Part shown: one piece after another, positions 1 through 7,106 of the stretch
Numbering within the stretch: position 1 is the stretch's first letter
Layout: every line of letters starts with the position of its first letter
From: Acidobacteriota bacterium
GTDB taxonomy: Bacteria > Acidobacteriota > Terriglobia > Terriglobales > Acidobacteriaceae
DNA length: 64,000 nt
Assembly: GCA_021800255.1 (NCBI GenBank)
Contig: JAJYZC010000002.1
Span: forward strand, 1-64,000
Direction of reading: 5' to 3'
The notes under the pieces: generated by a model
The model's database searches: none
What the model was told of the DNA's origin: nothing
Seen by the model: the letters and a program-made list of their open reading frames with translations, nothing else
Program-made: the position numbers and the translations under genes

Positions 1-4
1 CGAT

Positions 5-30
5 GTCCACAGCCCATCATAGCTGTGGAC
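5..30. repeat. Perfect 9-bp hairpin at the window edge
   Basis: GTCCACAGC (5-13) and GCTGTGGAC (22-30) are exact inverted copies around an 8-base loop. It lies just beyond the stop of the minus-strand membrane gene at 45 and could be part of its 3' end. No T-run can be seen because the window ends here. Confidence 0.5.
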
Positions 31-44
31 CTCTTTGGTTCCGG

Positions 45-608
45 CTACGCCGGGTTAGGGAGAAAGAATTCAGAGAAGCGCGCGAAGCCCGGATCGGCGA
101 GAGAGACAGTAGCCAGCAGCATCAGCCTCTTGTGCGCGGCCGGATTTTTGCGGAGGGCGATGGCCCACGCCACTAGGATCAGAAACCCGGCAATATCGAC
201 GATATTGACAGAGAAGAACGGCGGTGGATCGTTGGCCGGAGTGTGCAGGTTCACAACAAAGGACGCGATTGCCGCCCATGGTCCCATAACGGCCATCAGA
301 CACGCCCATCCAACCATGAACCAGCCCAGGTTACGGTGCCAGGCCACACGGTCGCCGACCACGAACAGCACCTGCGTGGTGAGTAGCAGAACCCAAACGA
401 TGAACACCGCTGCGTGGTAGTAGACAACCTGCGGCCACGGAGGGTTGGAGTGCAGGAACCCGCGAATATCGACGCCGAAACCGGCAATTGTTCCCACCAG
501 GAAAACGCCGAGCCAGACGGCGGAGGCGATGCGGTCGTCGCGCGAACTCCAGGTTCCTCGATCATGCAACCGTGTTTTCGAGTTACGAACCAGCGGCGCT
601 GTCGCCAT
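45..608 (-). CDS. Multi-pass membrane protein, probably C-terminally truncated
   Basis: From the ATG at 608 the product is 187 residues with about four hydrophobic segments (around residues 22-42, 57-77, 89-110 and 132-150). The segment HKRLMLLATVSLADP resembles a small family of membrane proteins, abundant in acidobacteria and proteobacteria, that continue with further helices after it. Here the frame stops soon after, at FFLPNPA, so the gene looks cut short. The reading frame is open upstream to 827, but that extension runs into a mobile element and has no membrane-protein character, so 608 is preferred. Function unknown. It sits at the edge of a cluster of mobile-element remnants, which fits truncation. 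Confidence 0.6.
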   Translation of the reverse strand: MATAPLVRNSKTRLHDRGTWSSRDDRIASAVWLGVFLVGTIAGFGVDIRGFLHSNPPWPQVVYYHAAVFIVWVLLLTTQVLFVVGDRVAWHRNLGWFMVGWACLMAVMGPWAAIASFVVNLHTPANDPPPFFSVNIVDIAGFLILVAWAIALRKNPAAHKRLMLLATVSLADPGFARFSEFFLPNPA

Positions 609-658
609 GCGGACCTCCGGTTTTTGGATTGAAGCAATAATACAGGACGTATTTGTTT

Positions 659-874
659 GGCGCTTCCGGCTTTGTAGTGGGTGAATCGGTAACCGAACGT
701 TGAAGAGTGGGCATTCTGCCAGCCGTAGCAGTAGCGGCACTTGCTGTGGAAAAGCGGAAAACGTCCTTTGTTTTCCGTCTTTTCCATAGCCTTCTCCGTT
801 CTTTCGCTCTTTGTCTCGCCCCGACATTTTGGGCCGAGCAGAGGCAATCTACCCACTACAAAGCCGGAATTCCC
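659..874. mobile_element. 216-bp MITE-like element with 8-bp target duplication
   Basis: A perfect 19-bp inverted repeat, TTCCGGCTTTGTAGTGGGT, lies at 664-682 and inverted at 851-869. Extending outward with three mismatches gives 24-bp ends that start with GG (659) and end with CC (874). The flanks ATTTGTTT (651-658) and ATTTGTTT (875-882) are identical direct repeats, as expected of a target duplication. The interior has no credible gene but folds into a long hairpin (748-762 with 770-785). The inner part of the repeat, TAGTGGGT, is shared with the ends of the 3.08-kb transposon at 43176. I infer a non-autonomous element moved by an IS1- or IS1595-like transposase. Confidence 0.7.
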
Positions 875-881
875 ATTTGTT

Positions 882-994
882 TAGAGCGTGTTTCAAATAT
901 TGGCGGTCTTGATTCCTCGGCTTCATTCAGGGCCGGTTCTAAAGCGGTTAAGCTGCAGTCTGGTACTCGGCAGGCATTTATGAAACAAGCTCTA
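882..994. mobile_element. 113-bp second inverted-repeat element (MITE-like)
   Basis: TAGAGCGTGTTTCA (882-895) is matched, inverted, by TGAAACAAGCTCTA (981-994) with one mismatch in 14. Both ends carry a TA outside GAGC, so a TA target duplication of the IS630/mariner kind is possible. The interior has no open frame worth calling. It begins at the last base of the target repeat of the element at 659-874, so the two elements sit back to back. Confidence 0.45.
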
Positions 995-995
995 G

Positions 996-1135
996 GTGCG
1001 CGTGAAAGGCGTCGTCATCCAGCCGGTGAGAGTCCTGCCCGAGGAGTTGACGGTACACCTCGGTAGCTACGGGGCAGGCGTGGCGAGCAACGGCCCGTCC
1101 CGCTAGGCAAAGGGATCGCCCGCGATCCGATCATT
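996..1135 (+). other. Structured segment resembling the 5' end of a group II intron
   Basis: The segment opens with GTGCGCG, the kind of 5' end bacterial group II introns have, and contains the phrase GGTGAGAGTCC common in domain I of such introns. A nested stem is visible: CCTGCCC with GGGGCAGG, and inside it GAGG with CCTC (about 1034-1076). No reverse transcriptase or domain V/VI could be found downstream, so if the call is right this is a 5' fragment only. Another structured RNA or a chance hairpin remains possible. Confidence 0.3.
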
Positions 1136-1406
1136 TACAGAACGCAGCAGGCTGCTCATGCCCTCAATTTGATTGAACGGAAGATTCCGCCGGCGCCGCT
1201 TCCGTATCTGTCAGCCTTCTTTGAAATCTCGCGCCGTGACCACTATGAATGTCTACGAGCGGTCAGTGAGGACGGCGCCTGAAGCGCCTCCAGCTTGCGG
1301 CTATATTGCGCGATGTAACGATGAAGCGCCTTGCGCAGTTCAAAGCTGAAGCGTTTGACGAATGCCCGCCAAGCGGAGAGAATAAGAATTGCCATACCGA
1401 CAGTGT

Positions 1407-1483
1407 GGGCCTGTGGCGCAGTTTGGGAGCGCGCTTCCATGGCATGGAAGAGGTCGTCGGTTCGATCCCGACCAGGTCCACCA
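1407..1483 (+). tRNA. tRNA-Ala (anticodon GGC)
   Basis: A full cloverleaf can be folded. The acceptor stem GGGCCTG pairs with CAGGTCC (one G-U), the D stem is GCGC/GCGC, the anticodon stem is CTTCC/GGAAG around the loop ATGGCAT (anticodon GGC), and the T stem is GTCGG/CCGAC around TTCGATC. Discriminator A and an encoded CCA follow (1480-1483). A recombinase remnant begins 16 bases after its 3' end, so this tRNA has served as an integration site. Confidence 0.93.
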
Positions 1484-1499
1484 AATCCATTTCAACAAC

Positions 1500-1793
1500 T
1501 TAGACCGCAACTTCTGGGAACTTTAGCCGACTCGGAGGAACAATCTGGGAACTTTCCCTGTTCGCCCACTCGCCGGCAGCGTTTTTCGGTTCCCGATCCA
1601 GCAGTACATTGACGGCACGACGCTGCGCGATGCGCTTCTGCTCCATGCCCGCCTGCGCGTAGACCTCCATCGTGGTGCTGACCTTGGCGTGGCGCATCAG
1701 TTCCTGAACCACCTTCACATCCTTGCCGGTTGAAGCGGCAGGGAGCTGTAAGTGCGGCGGGACGTATGCCAGCCAATCCGTTTCGTAAGAAGC
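1500..1793 (-). pseudogene. Tyrosine recombinase (integrase), 3' remnant with frameshift
   Basis: Reading leftward from about 1793, one frame gives RIGWHTSRRTYSSL, the box with the catalytic Arg of phage-type integrases. After a frame change near 1740 another frame gives DVKVVQELMRHAKVSTTMEVY, the box with the conserved His-Ala and the nucleophilic Tyr. Intact relatives have these joined in one frame, so there is a small indel between them, and the N-terminal two thirds are missing. The remnant ends 16 bases from the 3' end of tRNA-Ala, the usual position of an island integrase. The intact relative would have catalysed integration into the tRNA gene. Confidence 0.75.
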
Positions 1794-1876
1794 TGTTTAC
1801 GATCTATGGTCCAGGTGCGGCGAGGGTATCCTGGCAGCTATATGCGCCGGCTTCTCCGGGACGGTAATCAAGGAGG

Positions 1877-2170
1877 ATGGAACGGAGAAGAGCCTATCCA
1901 AGCGACATAGGCCGGGAGCAGTCTGAAGCCATTCGTCCCATCCTGGAGGGCGTTCGCAGGCGCACCAAGCCGCGCACGGTAGATTTGCATGCAGCCTTCA
2001 ACGCCGTGCTGCACGTGCTTAAGAGCGGCTGCCAATGGCGCATGCTTCCCGAAGAATTCTCCCATTGGGTCGCGGTGTATTCGTATTTTGCCACGTGGAG
2101 CGCACCCCAGGCGGACAGAGTGAGCGCCCTGGAGCGGGCCCTAGAAAAAAATCGGTTGGCGAGGCCGTGA
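1877..2170 (+). pseudogene. IS5-family transposase, N-terminal remnant
   Basis: The 97-residue frame starts MERRRAYPSDI and carries KSGCQWRMLP, typical of the first half of IS5/IS427-group transposases (DUF4096). It binds DNA ends in intact elements. At 2146 there is a run of seven A residues (GAAAAAAATCGG), the sort of slippery site at which these elements shift frame to make the full transposase. The shifted frame reads KKSVGEAV, as expected, but stops within about 16 codons. The DDE catalytic domain is therefore absent and the element is dead. Confidence 0.75.
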
Positions 2171-2335
2171 TTGCCGGCATTGGGTTTCGGTGACGGCAGA
2201 AACCACCTTTCAAGACACGCCTATTTGCTTCGCTATTCGCCTCAGCGGTGGTTTCATCCCATGTGGCGGGTTACCACACAGATGCAAAAAACGGGACGGC
2301 AGAATTTGCAAAATCCGGTTTTGATCGGTTATTTT

Positions 2336-2349
2336 ACTAACTGGTTAGT
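2336..2349. promoter_or_regulatory. Probable operator of the TetR-type repressor
   Basis: ACTAAC-TG-GTTAGT is a perfect inverted repeat ending seven bases before the ATG of the TetR-family gene. Its position over the start region and its symmetry fit autorepression of the downstream efflux operon. This is an inference from position and family habit. Confidence 0.55.
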
Positions 2350-2355
2350 TAATTT

Positions 2356-3105
2356 ATGTCGTCCCACTCTACCCTCGATCCTGGCGCTGACCGCGCAGCC
2401 GAAACGCGCGCCCGCATCCTGGAAGCCGCCCTGGCCGAGTTCGCCGCCAGCGGCCTTGCCGGCGCACGCACGGAGCGTATCGCCGCCGCCGCAGGCGTCA
2501 ACAAGGCCCTCCTCTACTACTACTTCGAAAGCAAAGAAAAGCTCTATCTCGCGGCCTTCGAGATGGTGGCCGGCCGTGTCCGCGACAGCTCCATGGCCGT
2601 TTTTCTGCGCGACGCCAGCCCCGGCGAGAAGCTGCTGCGCACGGCCTTGAACCATTTTGACCGCATCCTCACCCAGCGCGAGTTCCAGAGCTTGATGCAG
2701 CAGGAGATGATGCGCATCCACGAGGAGCAGGGCGCCTTGCCGATTCTCGTCAAGCGCGTCTTCGAGCCGATGCATACCATGTTTCAAACCATCATGCGCG
2801 AGGGCATCGCATCCGGCGAGCTGATCGAGGCCGACTGGATGCAGATCGCTCTGGCCGCGCTCGGAGCCAACGTCTTTTATTTCCTCAGCGCGCCGGTCTG
2901 GCGGCTCATCATGCGCTTCGAGCCCTTCGCTCCCGAAGCCCTGCGGGCGCGGAGGACCGCACTAGTGGAGTTTCTGGGGCAAGCAATCTTCACCGACCGC
3001 GAGCGCGGCGCCGAGCTCGCCCGCCGCGTGCTCGCCGATACGCCCATGCCCGCCGGCGAATTCAGCACCGGCAAATTTCCGGGAATCGAGGTGAATAGCG
3101 AATGA
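2356..3105 (+). CDS. TetR/AcrR-family transcriptional regulator
   Basis: The 249-residue protein has an N-terminal helix-turn-helix (about residues 15-60) with the family signature TERIAAAAGVNKALLYYYFESKEKLY. The rest is a helical ligand-binding domain that varies between family members. It is the first gene of a four-gene operon with HlyD, ABC ATPase and ABC-2 permease genes that overlap one another by four bases (ATGA junctions), so it most likely represses this exporter and releases it on binding a substrate. A palindrome lies directly upstream of its start. The last residues, after about 235, look disordered. The inducer is unknown. Confidence 0.88.
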   Translation: MSSHSTLDPGADRAAETRARILEAALAEFAASGLAGARTERIAAAAGVNKALLYYYFESKEKLYLAAFEMVAGRVRDSSMAVFLRDASPGEKLLRTALNHFDRILTQREFQSLMQQEMMRIHEEQGALPILVKRVFEPMHTMFQTIMREGIASGELIEADWMQIALAALGANVFYFLSAPVWRLIMRFEPFAPEALRARRTALVEFLGQAIFTDRERGAELARRVLADTPMPAGEFSTGKFPGIEVNSE

Positions 3106-4166
3106 ACCCGCGTAATCGAGTTTTTCTCATTCTGGGGCTGCTCACTCTGGGGTCGCTGATCTTTTACCTGGTCACCGTGCCACGCTCCAACGAGCTTCAG
3201 GTCATCGGCACCGTGGACGCCAACGAGGTGATCGTCAGCTCCAAAATTCCCGGCCGCATCCAGAAGCTGACCGTGGTGGAGGGCCAAAAGGTAAACGCGG
3301 GAGAGCTGATCGCGACGATTGAATGCCGCGATTTGAAGGCCGCGCTCGCGGCCGCCCAGGCCACCGTGGCCGGCGACCGCTGGAAGCTGAGCGAGGCCCA
3401 AGAAACCGTACACCAGAACCGCGGCGAAACCAGCAGCGCCACACTGGCCGCAGAAGCTCAGGTGCGGTCAGCCCAGGCGGCAATCGCTGAGGCGCAGGCC
3501 CAATACGACCGCCAGCAAGCCGACACCAGCCGCGACGTTGCGTTGGCGAAGATGGGCATCGTAAGCGCCCAAACCAGGGACGAGCAGGTGGCCAGCCTGC
3601 AACAAGACGAGGCGGCCGTGGCCGCAGCCCGAGCGAACCTAGCGGCGGCGCAGAACAACCTGCGTCAGTCGCGCGCACACCAGTTGCTCACCGACGTCTC
3701 CGAACGCACCGTCGCCCAGAACCGCTTCGACCTCGAAAACGCCGCCGATCTGGCCCAGGAAGCTGCCGTGGAATTAAGCTATGCGCGCATCGTGGCCCCG
3801 GTCAGCGGCATCGTCAACGAATGGGCCTCTCGCCAGGGCGAAGTAGTGGCCGCGGGAACGCCCATCGTCACCATCATGGACCTGAAACAGACCTGGGTCT
3901 ACGCGCCGGTTCCGGAGACTGACGCCGACGCCGTCAAGCTCGGCGACAAGCTGCGCGTCGTCATGCCCAGCGGAGCCACAGTCTTCGGCGAGGTTATCGC
4001 CAAGGCTCCGGAGGCCGACTTCGCCACCGAGCGCGATGTGAGCCGCAGAAAGCGTGACATCAAAACCGTGCAGTTCAAGCTGCTCATCCCCAATCCCGGC
4101 GAGAAGTTCGTGCCCGGCATGACGGCCCAGATTTACATTCCCACGAGCTGGCTGGTGCGCAAATGA
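3102..4166 (+). CDS. HlyD-family periplasmic adaptor (membrane fusion protein)
   Basis: This 354-residue protein starts with a membrane anchor (residues 7-26), then a biotinyl-lipoyl-like half (VIVSSKIPGRIQKLTVVEGQKVNAGELIA, about 45-72), a long Ala/Gln/Glu-rich coiled coil (about 80-225), the second half of the lipoyl fold (ARIVAPVSGIVNEW) and a beta-barrel domain. Such proteins bridge an inner-membrane ABC exporter to an outer-membrane channel. Its start overlaps the TetR stop and its stop overlaps the ABC gene start, so the genes are co-translated. The closest remembered arrangement is ybhG-ybhF-ybhS-ybhR of E. coli, but no TolC-like channel is encoded here. Confidence 0.9.
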   Translation: MNPRNRVFLILGLLTLGSLIFYLVTVPRSNELQVIGTVDANEVIVSSKIPGRIQKLTVVEGQKVNAGELIATIECRDLKAALAAAQATVAGDRWKLSEAQETVHQNRGETSSATLAAEAQVRSAQAAIAEAQAQYDRQQADTSRDVALAKMGIVSAQTRDEQVASLQQDEAAVAAARANLAAAQNNLRQSRAHQLLTDVSERTVAQNRFDLENAADLAQEAAVELSYARIVAPVSGIVNEWASRQGEVVAAGTPIVTIMDLKQTWVYAPVPETDADAVKLGDKLRVVMPSGATVFGEVIAKAPEADFATERDVSRRKRDIKTVQFKLLIPNPGEKFVPGMTAQIYIPTSWLVRK

Positions 4167-5218
4167 CCGCTCCCGCCATCAACGGCCGCGCGCCCGACAG
4201 CGGCGCAGCCGCGCGCCCCATCGCCATGGCCGTCGAGCGCATCGTCAAACGCTACGGTGACTTTGAAGCGGTGAAAAACATCAGCTTCAGCGTGGCCGAG
4301 GGCGAGATCTTCGGCCTGCTCGGCCCGAACGGCGCTGGCAAGAGCACCCTCATCCGCATGATGACCACGCTCATTCCCGTCACCGCCGGCAAGGCCACGG
4401 TGGCCGGCCACGACGTAAGCAAAGATCCCGATGACGTGCGCCGCATGATTGGCGTCATTCCTCAGGCGCTCACCAGCGACCCCGACCTCACGGTCGAAGA
4501 AAACCTCTCGATCTACGCCAAGCTCTACAGCGTGCCGCGCGCCAAACGCGAAAAAAACATCGTCGAGGTCCTTGAGGCGGTGGACCTGCTCAAGTGGCGC
4601 GGCGCGCCCACCAAGACCCTCTCCGGCGGCATGAGACGCAGGCTGGAGATCGCTCGCGGTCTGGTTCACGATCCACGCATCTTCTTTCTCGATGAGCCCA
4701 CCACCGGCCTCGATCCGGTTTCGCGCATAGCCGTTTGGGAGATGCTCAACCATCTCAAGTCCACCCGCAACCTCACCATGCTGCTCACCACGCACTACAT
4801 GGAAGAGGCCGACAAGCTCTGCGACCGCATCGCCATTGTGGACCATGGCAACCTGGTGGCGCTGGGCACGCCCGTCGAGCTCAAAAACAGTGTGGCCGGG
4901 GCTAACGTGGTCGAAGTGCAGTTCGACCGCGAGGACGAGGAGTGGCGAGAGCGGCTGGAAAGGCTCACCGGCGTAACCAGCGTGCAGCCCGAGAGCGCCG
5001 GCTTTTACCGCGTCATCACCACCTCGGGATCGAAGACCACCATGGAGCTGGTGGAGATGGCCGCGCAGCTCGGCGAATCGCTTGCCTCGCTCAGCGTGCA
5101 AAACACCTCCCTGGACGACGTTTTCGTCCACTACACGGGCCGCCAATTACGCGATGAACAGGTAAAAGCGCAAATGGCTTCGTGGGCCATGATGCCCTCG
5201 CGGGGTGGACAGCCATGA
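4163..5218 (+). CDS. ABC transporter ATP-binding protein (drug/lipid exporter type)
   Basis: The 351-residue protein contains a Walker A motif GPNGAGKST (Lys60), the signature LSGGMRRRLEIARGL, Walker B FFLDEPTTGLD and the H-loop His in LLTTHYMEEAD. The last 90 residues form the C-terminal extension common in CcmA/YbhF-type ATPases. It powers the permease encoded by the overlapping next gene, using ATP to export a substrate handed to the HlyD-like adaptor. The substrate cannot be told from sequence. A single nucleotide-binding domain is present, so it works as a homodimer. Confidence 0.93.
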   Translation: MTAPAINGRAPDSGAAARPIAMAVERIVKRYGDFEAVKNISFSVAEGEIFGLLGPNGAGKSTLIRMMTTLIPVTAGKATVAGHDVSKDPDDVRRMIGVIPQALTSDPDLTVEENLSIYAKLYSVPRAKREKNIVEVLEAVDLLKWRGAPTKTLSGGMRRRLEIARGLVHDPRIFFLDEPTTGLDPVSRIAVWEMLNHLKSTRNLTMLLTTHYMEEADKLCDRIAIVDHGNLVALGTPVELKNSVAGANVVEVQFDREDEEWRERLERLTGVTSVQPESAGFYRVITTSGSKTTMELVEMAAQLGESLASLSVQNTSLDDVFVHYTGRQLRDEQVKAQMASWAMMPSRGGQP

Positions 5219-6327
5219 ACCGCATGCTGGCCATCATCGAGCGCGAGATGCGCAAGTTCTTCCGCTCCCCCGTCCTCATGCTCATGTCCATGATGCTGCC
5301 TCTGGTGCAGCTCATCATCCTGGGCAACGCCTTTGGCGGCAAGATCGTCAACGCCCGCGTGGGCCTGGTGGATTACGATCACGGACCGGAAGCGGTGAAG
5401 GTCGAACAGGCGTTCGCCGCCGTCAACGCCACCATCAAAACCTTCAAAATCATTCCCTACGACAACGAACGGCTGGCGCGCCTGGCCGTGCAGACCGGCA
5501 AGCTCGACGCCGCCGTCGTCATCCCCGCGCAATATTCGCGCCGCGTCGAGGCCGGCGACGACGCCGAGATCGGCTTGGTCGTCGACAACTCCGACCAGTT
5601 CATGTCCGGCAGTCTCGAGTCGGAGATGCAGTCGCTCGTGAACGCGCTCAACGCCCCGCTCATTCCTGCGCCCATCAACAACCAGATCGCCCTGGATATC
5701 GTCGAGCTTTACCCTTACATCTCCTACATGAAGTTCCTGCTCCCCGGTCTGGTGGCTCTGGCCATGTATGTCTCGGTCATGATCGGCGGGGGCATGTTGT
5801 ACATCGACGACAAGGCCCGCGGCGTGCATGAGGGCTACCTGGTCACGCCCATCACGCGCCTGGAGCTGGTGCTGGGCATGAACATCGCCGGCGCTCTCAA
5901 GGCCATCCTCTCCGGCATCTCGCTGGCCGTCATCGGCACCCTGATGGCCGGCTTAGGCTCCATCTTTCACCCCATGCAGGACCTTGCCATGCTGGCGGTC
6001 ATCGTAGTCACCTCCATGGCCTTCAACGGCATGATGTTCCTGATGATGGTGCGCGTCGACGATCCCCTGGTGCCGCGCGCCATGTTCGGGGTGCTGAACA
6101 CGCTCTTGTTCTTTCCTTCGGGGGCCATCTATCCCATTGCGGCTTTTCCGCGCTGGCTGCACGTGATCGCTGTCGCCGACCCCTTTACCTACGCCGTGCA
6201 CGGTCTTCAGCAGGTCATGATCAAAGGCGCCGGCTTCGCCTCCATCTACCAGGACCTTTTATTTCTGGCCGCCTTCGGCATCAGCACACTGATGATCGCC
6301 ACGCCGCTGTTCAAGCGTACGTTGTAA
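5215..6327 (+). CDS. ABC-2 type permease of the efflux operon
   Basis: Starting at the ATG that overlaps the previous stop, the product has 370 residues. There is one N-terminal membrane helix, a long periplasmic loop (about residues 45-170) and five C-terminal helices, the usual ABC-2 fold. The motif PITRLELVLGMNIAGALKAI lies at the coupling-helix region. An in-frame ATG 33 bases upstream also exists but lies deep in the ATPase gene. Only one permease gene is present, while ybh-like operons have two, so the permease probably forms a homodimer. Confidence 0.9.
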   Translation: MNRMLAIIEREMRKFFRSPVLMLMSMMLPLVQLIILGNAFGGKIVNARVGLVDYDHGPEAVKVEQAFAAVNATIKTFKIIPYDNERLARLAVQTGKLDAAVVIPAQYSRRVEAGDDAEIGLVVDNSDQFMSGSLESEMQSLVNALNAPLIPAPINNQIALDIVELYPYISYMKFLLPGLVALAMYVSVMIGGGMLYIDDKARGVHEGYLVTPITRLELVLGMNIAGALKAILSGISLAVIGTLMAGLGSIFHPMQDLAMLAVIVVTSMAFNGMMFLMMVRVDDPLVPRAMFGVLNTLLFFPSGAIYPIAAFPRWLHVIAVADPFTYAVHGLQQVMIKGAGFASIYQDLLFLAAFGISTLMIATPLFKRTL

Positions 6328-6366
6328 AGGATTGTTTGCTGCCATGGCTGGGGCTTGTGCGGGGCT

Positions 6367-6618
6367 TCAGGCAAAGTAACTGATGCTGCTCACGGGAGTG
6401 TCCTGGGACGGATCGGGACTGGCCGTGCTTTCTTCGCCGGCCAATTCCTCTTTTTCGTCTTCTTCGGTCTCCGCGCCCTTCCGGGCCCCGCGCGAGTAGC
6501 TATCGTCACCGGCCTGGGCCGTCCCTTCAATGTCAAAGAGCGCCGAGAGCTGCGGTTCGGCCGGCTGGACCTTCACCGCGGGCAGTGCGTGGATGGCAGG
6601 GATGGGGCCGATCTGCAT
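6367..6618 (-). CDS. Small acidic protein of unknown function
   Basis: The frame has 83 residues and a GAGG ribosome site nine bases before its ATG. The N-terminal part (MQIGPIPAIHALPAVKV, then SALFDIEGTA) looks folded or conserved. The C-terminal half is rich in Glu, Asp and Ser and probably disordered. It lies tail-to-tail with the efflux operon. A plus-strand frame also covers this stretch but is Arg/Gly-rich and looks like a shadow. I do not recognise a family; calling it real rests on the ribosome site and plausible composition. Confidence 0.5.
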   Translation of the reverse strand: MQIGPIPAIHALPAVKVQPAEPQLSALFDIEGTAQAGDDSYSRGARKGAETEEDEKEELAGEESTASPDPSQDTPVSSISYFA

Positions 6619-6743
6619 GGCGCGTCCTCGTGCGCAGCTTCTTCCGCTCTACTTCATCGGCAGAAAGGCGTGAGACTTTAACCTGTGCGCACAACTGCAT
6701 TGAACCTGGGAGGGCGGCCGGCGAACCTTGCTAGACTGAAGCC

Positions 6744-7067
6744 ATGATGGATGAACAGGAGTTCCGGCGCGCGGCTGAATCCGCTCTCGACGCCCTCAAA
6801 CAGCACCTGATCGAGCGCGCGGAAGACGAAGACGCCGGCTTCGACGTGGAGGAGCAGAGCGGCGCCCTCAACGTGCTCTTTGAGGAACTCGGCGACAAGT
6901 TCGTGATCACTCCCAATTCGCCCGTGCGCCAGATTTGGGTCTCCGCGCTGGCCACCAGCTTCAAGCTGGATTGGGATGCGGCCGCGAACGCCTTCGTGCT
7001 GCCTCGCAGCGGCGAAACCTTGATCGCGCTCATCGACCGGCTGATCCGCGAACATCTGGAAGATTAG
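6744..7067 (+). CDS. cyaY: Frataxin-like iron donor protein CyaY
   Basis: The 107-residue protein matches frataxin length and layout. An acidic first helix (EFRRAAESALDALKQHLIERAEDEDAGFDVEE) is followed by beta strands with the family signature PVRQIWVSALATSFKLDW. Frataxins bind iron on the acidic ridge and modulate Fe-S cluster assembly in the cytoplasm. No isc or suf genes are nearby. The gene stands alone between two minus-strand genes. Confidence 0.8.
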   Translation: MMDEQEFRRAAESALDALKQHLIERAEDEDAGFDVEEQSGALNVLFEELGDKFVITPNSPVRQIWVSALATSFKLDWDAAANAFVLPRSGETLIALIDRLIREHLED

Positions 7068-7106
7068 TGCGTCACCGTTACCTGGCCGATAGAGCCTCCA
7101 CGCACA

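Noticed and set aside
296-856. Long frame over the first MITE and membrane gene
   Set aside because: It runs through the MITE and is out of frame with the membrane protein; basic, low-complexity text.
1243-1394. Possible small minus-strand protein MAILILSAWRAFVKRFSFELRKAL...
   Set aside because: Composition is protein-like, but no ribosome site or recognised family supports it, and it lies in decayed mobile DNA.
1263-1490. Minus-strand frame starting MDLVDLVGIEPTTSSMPW across the tRNA
   Set aside because: This protein text is a known artefact of translating tRNA genes backwards; the tRNA-Ala(GGC) explains the sequence.
4133-5146. 337-codon minus frame opposite the ABC ATPase
   Set aside because: His/Gly/Asp-rich shadow of a high-GC gene with a complete set of ABC motifs on the other strand.
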